This document shows positions 20,417 to 21,828 of a stretch of DNA of 21,828 nucleotides, piece after piece (position 1 is the stretch's first letter; every line of letters begins with the position of its first letter). The position numbers and the translations under genes were made by a program. This stretch comes from a virus. The stretch is from positions 1-21,828 of IMG/VR virus record IMGVR_UViG_3300007734_000467; one strand, given 5' to 3'. Below the pieces are notes generated by a model that had not been told where the DNA came from, did no database searches, and saw nothing but the letters and a program-made list of their open reading frames with translations.

Positions 20417-21055
20417 TTATACCCATTGACTAGCCATTGCTTTAGCTATTCCTGGAAATGTTTTACTTCTTAATGTTCTTCTTTGTTCTTTATTCAATCC
20501 ATGTTGCATAAAAGCATCAGCATACCATTGAGGTTGTCTTTTTTCTTTGCCTGTTTTTTTATCAATCCACGTAAAAAATTCGCCTTTTGAAACAATGTTT
20601 GTTGGTTTTAATAAAGGTAAATTTTTAAGCCAAAGACAAGTTGATTTACTTGCAGAATCGCCAAACCAATATGGTTGTATTATTTGATCTGGTTTTCTAA
20701 TTTTACTACTAATTACACTTATAGGGTTTTCAATAGCTATTTTAAAAATATCTACGTTCATTAATTTTCGTACAAAATCTAAAGCTTCCATTTGATTATC
20801 GTATCTTTCTTTATTAATCGAACCATCCTTATTATAAAGCCATCTAGCACCACTAACCGATAAATATGTACATGGTGGATGTGCTATCATTAAATCGTAC
20901 CCCCCCCCAACAACATTAAAAACATCATCTTGAATATGCCATTCAGGGTGTCCACCACTACATGGTAAAATATCACAACTAAATGCCTCGTGTCCTAATA
21001 ATCTAAATTCTTTTGCTACAGTTTGGCTTTCTTCACAAGCTACTAATACTTTCAT
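20417..21055 (-). CDS. Phage DNA cytosine-methyltransferase-like protein
   Basis: Read from ATG 21055 (MKVLVACEESQTVAKEFRLL) it is 212 residues; the longer frame to 21100 runs through a terminator and is not used. Motifs: A-C-E-E-S near the N-terminus in place of the usual glycine-rich SAM loop, H-P-P-C (59-62) like motif IV with Cys62, and I-E-N-P (108-111) like the motif VI Glu-Asn. The end is basic (EQRRTLRSKTFPGIAKAMA). Such short proteins are common in phages and usually annotated as methyltransferases. They lack an obvious target-recognition domain, and activity is unproven. A G9 run encodes Gly50-52. Confidence 0.75.
   Translation of the reverse strand: MKVLVACEESQTVAKEFRLLGHEAFSCDILPCSGGHPEWHIQDDVFNVVGGGYDLMIAHPPCTYLSVSGARWLYNKDGSINKERYDNQMEALDFVRKLMNVDIFKIAIENPISVISSKIRKPDQIIQPYWFGDSASKSTCLWLKNLPLLKPTNIVSKGEFFTWIDKKTGKEKRQPQWYADAFMQHGLNKEQRRTLRSKTFPGIAKAMASQWV
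20900..20908 (-). repeat. G9 homopolymer inside the methyltransferase gene
   Basis: Nine C on the + strand (nine G in the coding strand) encode three glycines just before the catalytic-like HPPC motif. Such a tract stands out in AT-rich DNA and is prone to slippage. Confidence 0.95.
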
Positions 21056-21060
21056 AAAAT

Positions 21061-21143
21061 AAAAAAAGCCCATCGGATTTGCTGGTAGTTGCAGTACCAA
21101 CGCCTCCTAGGGCAAAAAGTTCTAAATGAGTCTGCAACACTCA
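21061..21143 (-). ncRNA. Kissing-loop RNA / attenuator upstream of the methyltransferase gene
   Basis: Read on the - strand, hairpin 1 is TGAGT-loop-ACTCA (21143-21127) with 7-nt loop GTTGCAG (21138-21132). Hairpin 2 is GTTGGTA-loop-TACCAGC (21101-21081, one G-U pair) with 7-nt loop CTGCAAC (21094-21088). The two loops are perfect complements. Hairpin 2 is extended by GGA/TCC and GCCC/GGGC pairing (21113-21110 with 21071-21068) and followed by seven T (21067-21061), making it a terminator. A TATATTTG box lies just upstream. It could be a free small RNA or control read-through into the methyltransferase and replication genes. Confidence 0.6.
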
Positions 21144-21146
21144 CAA

Positions 21147-21154
21147 CAAATATA
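21147..21154 (-). promoter_or_regulatory. TAnnTTTG -7 element upstream of the kissing-loop RNA
   Basis: TATATTTG on the - strand directly after the stop of the upstream gene; transcription would start at about 21143-21140, at the base of hairpin 1. A TTG lies 14 bases upstream, shorter than the usual 19, so the -33 box is doubtful. Confidence 0.4.
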
Positions 21155-21370
21155 CTAAACTTCCTTAGCAATCCTAAAAACCACCTTTCTATTTTCTACC
21201 ATAAATCTCTTACGAGCCATAGGGTTAAGTGATTCTCTGATTACTTGAGCTGCTATCTTAGTCTTGCGACTAGCTAAAGCTGCTGATTTAAAAATAACCT
21301 CTTCTCTCGTGTCAGTATAAACCATTCTAATGGCTACTGAGTTCTCTAATCCTTTTATCTCACCTGGCAT
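21155..21370 (-). CDS. Small hypothetical basic protein
   Basis: This 71-residue protein begins MPGEIKGLENSVAIRMVYTD and has a Lys/Arg/Ala-rich helix AALASRKTKIAAQVIRESL (31-49) and the end KRFMVENRKVVFRIAKEV. The basic surface could bind nucleic acid; no family is recognised. It overlaps the previous gene by 11 bases and ends exactly at the promoter-like box of the kissing-loop RNA. Confidence 0.6.
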   Translation of the reverse strand: MPGEIKGLENSVAIRMVYTDTREEVIFKSAALASRKTKIAAQVIRESLNPMARKRFMVENRKVVFRIAKEV

Positions 21371-21650
21371 CTTCTTTTGGTTTATAGTGGTTTTTTAGTC
21401 CTTTAATAAATGATTGATTGGTTTCGTGGAACTCCCTTTTAGAAAAATAATCCTCATCTATCTCCCCACCATCCATTGAATTGGGGTAGATGAGTATGTC
21501 ATCATCGTAAAAGTTACGGACTCTACCTGTCTTGTAACATACCACTTTCCAAATGGTGTTTGTATCAGTTCCGTAATCAATCCATGCGATGCATTTTCCA
21601 TATCCTAAAGGGGTTAAAACATCAATCGTGTTCTTTAGTTGATGTATCAT
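21360..21650 (-). CDS. Conserved hypothetical phage protein
   Basis: This 96-residue protein reads MIHQLKNTIDVLTPLGYGKC, then IAWIDYGTDTNTIWKVVC, then TGRVRNFYDDDILIYPN and a charged C-terminus. The segments V-L-T-P-L-G-x-G-K and V-R-N-F-Y-D-D-D-I give a small beta-barrel-like pattern seen in early proteins of related phages; function unknown. Its ATG overlaps the stop of the upstream gene by one base. Confidence 0.7.
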   Translation of the reverse strand: MIHQLKNTIDVLTPLGYGKCIAWIDYGTDTNTIWKVVCYKTGRVRNFYDDDILIYPNSMDGGEIDEDYFSKREFHETNQSFIKGLKNHYKPKEDAR

Positions 21651-21811
21651 TATTTATCTTGATTTATTTCATACATATATCTTGCTGTTTCTTCATCAGG
21701 TAATAAATTGCAAAATAATGTTACCTCGCAGGTTGGTACTGCATTGTGTTCATCAGTTACAACAGTTTTAATCGTTCCATATAGCTTTTCGCCACTAGGA
21801 GTAACAATCAT
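21650..21811 (-). CDS. Hypothetical protein at the window edge (start uncertain)
   Basis: From ATG 21811 the ORF gives 53 residues: MIVTPSGEKLYGTIKTVVTD, then EHNAVPTCEVTLFCNLLPDE, then ETARYMYEINQDK. The frame stays open upstream to the window edge (21828), reading INHQH before this Met. The real start may therefore lie outside the window. It overlaps the next gene (TAATG). No family is recognised. Confidence 0.5.
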   Translation of the reverse strand: MIVTPSGEKLYGTIKTVVTDEHNAVPTCEVTLFCNLLPDEETARYMYEINQDK

Positions 21812-21828
21812 GTGTTGATGGTTTATAT

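Noticed and set aside
21056-21100. Longer start for the methyltransferase-like gene (TTG 21100 or ATG 21073)
   Set aside because: The extra residues run through the terminator stem and T-run; the family typically begins at MKVLVACEES, matching ATG 21055.
21061-21143. Purine-riboswitch interpretation of the two kissing 7-nt loops
   Set aside because: Hairpin 1 lies outside the closing stem, and the conserved core bases of purine riboswitches are absent.

Overview
The window is part of a tailed, siphovirus-type phage (or prophage) of a Bacteroidetes host, most likely a Flavobacteriia-like one; the host is an inference. It is strongly AT-rich. Almost no gene has a Shine-Dalgarno site; starts are instead preceded by A-rich leaders. 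TAnnTTTG -7 promoter elements typical of Bacteroidetes sit at several gene starts. Most genes overlap their neighbour or abut it.

Positions 1-14581 (+ strand) hold the late module. In order: head-tail adaptor (cut by the window edge), HK97 gp10-like protein, tail terminator, major tail tube protein, a tail assembly chaperone pair joined by a -1 frameshift on a run of nine A, tape measure, distal tail/hub protein, a second tail-tube-like protein with a large inserted domain, and a 1133-residue tail fibre. Small unknown proteins and a lysis cassette follow (spanin-like protein, two small membrane proteins, M15 peptidase endolysin). A calcineurin-like phosphoesterase and two small acidic or coiled-coil ORFs end the module.

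Positions 14582-14794 lie between converging operons. There is a terminator for each strand. Between them is a well-spaced promoter followed by a third hairpin, which could be a separate RNA of about 60 nt.

Positions 14795-21828 (- strand) hold the early/replication module, read right to left. It contains small unknown genes, a short cytosine-methyltransferase-like gene, a helix-turn-helix replication protein, DnaB helicase, a Fis-like regulator, several small proteins, a VRR-NUC nuclease and an HNH endonuclease. Three very small ORFs absent from a standard long-ORF call are supported by leaders and overlaps: 15855-15926, 16995-17066 and 17063-17191. A fourth, 14191-14349, lies on the late strand.

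The strongest unexplained signals are as follows. (1) A promoter-led RNA at 21061-21143 has two hairpins whose 7-nt loops are perfectly complementary (a kissing loop); the second hairpin is a terminator upstream of the methyltransferase. (2) A probable replication origin lies inside the replication-protein gene: three 9-bp iterons spaced 21-22 bp next to three tandem 15-bp AT-rich repeats. (3) A tail-tube paralogue is split by an insert of about 160 residues.
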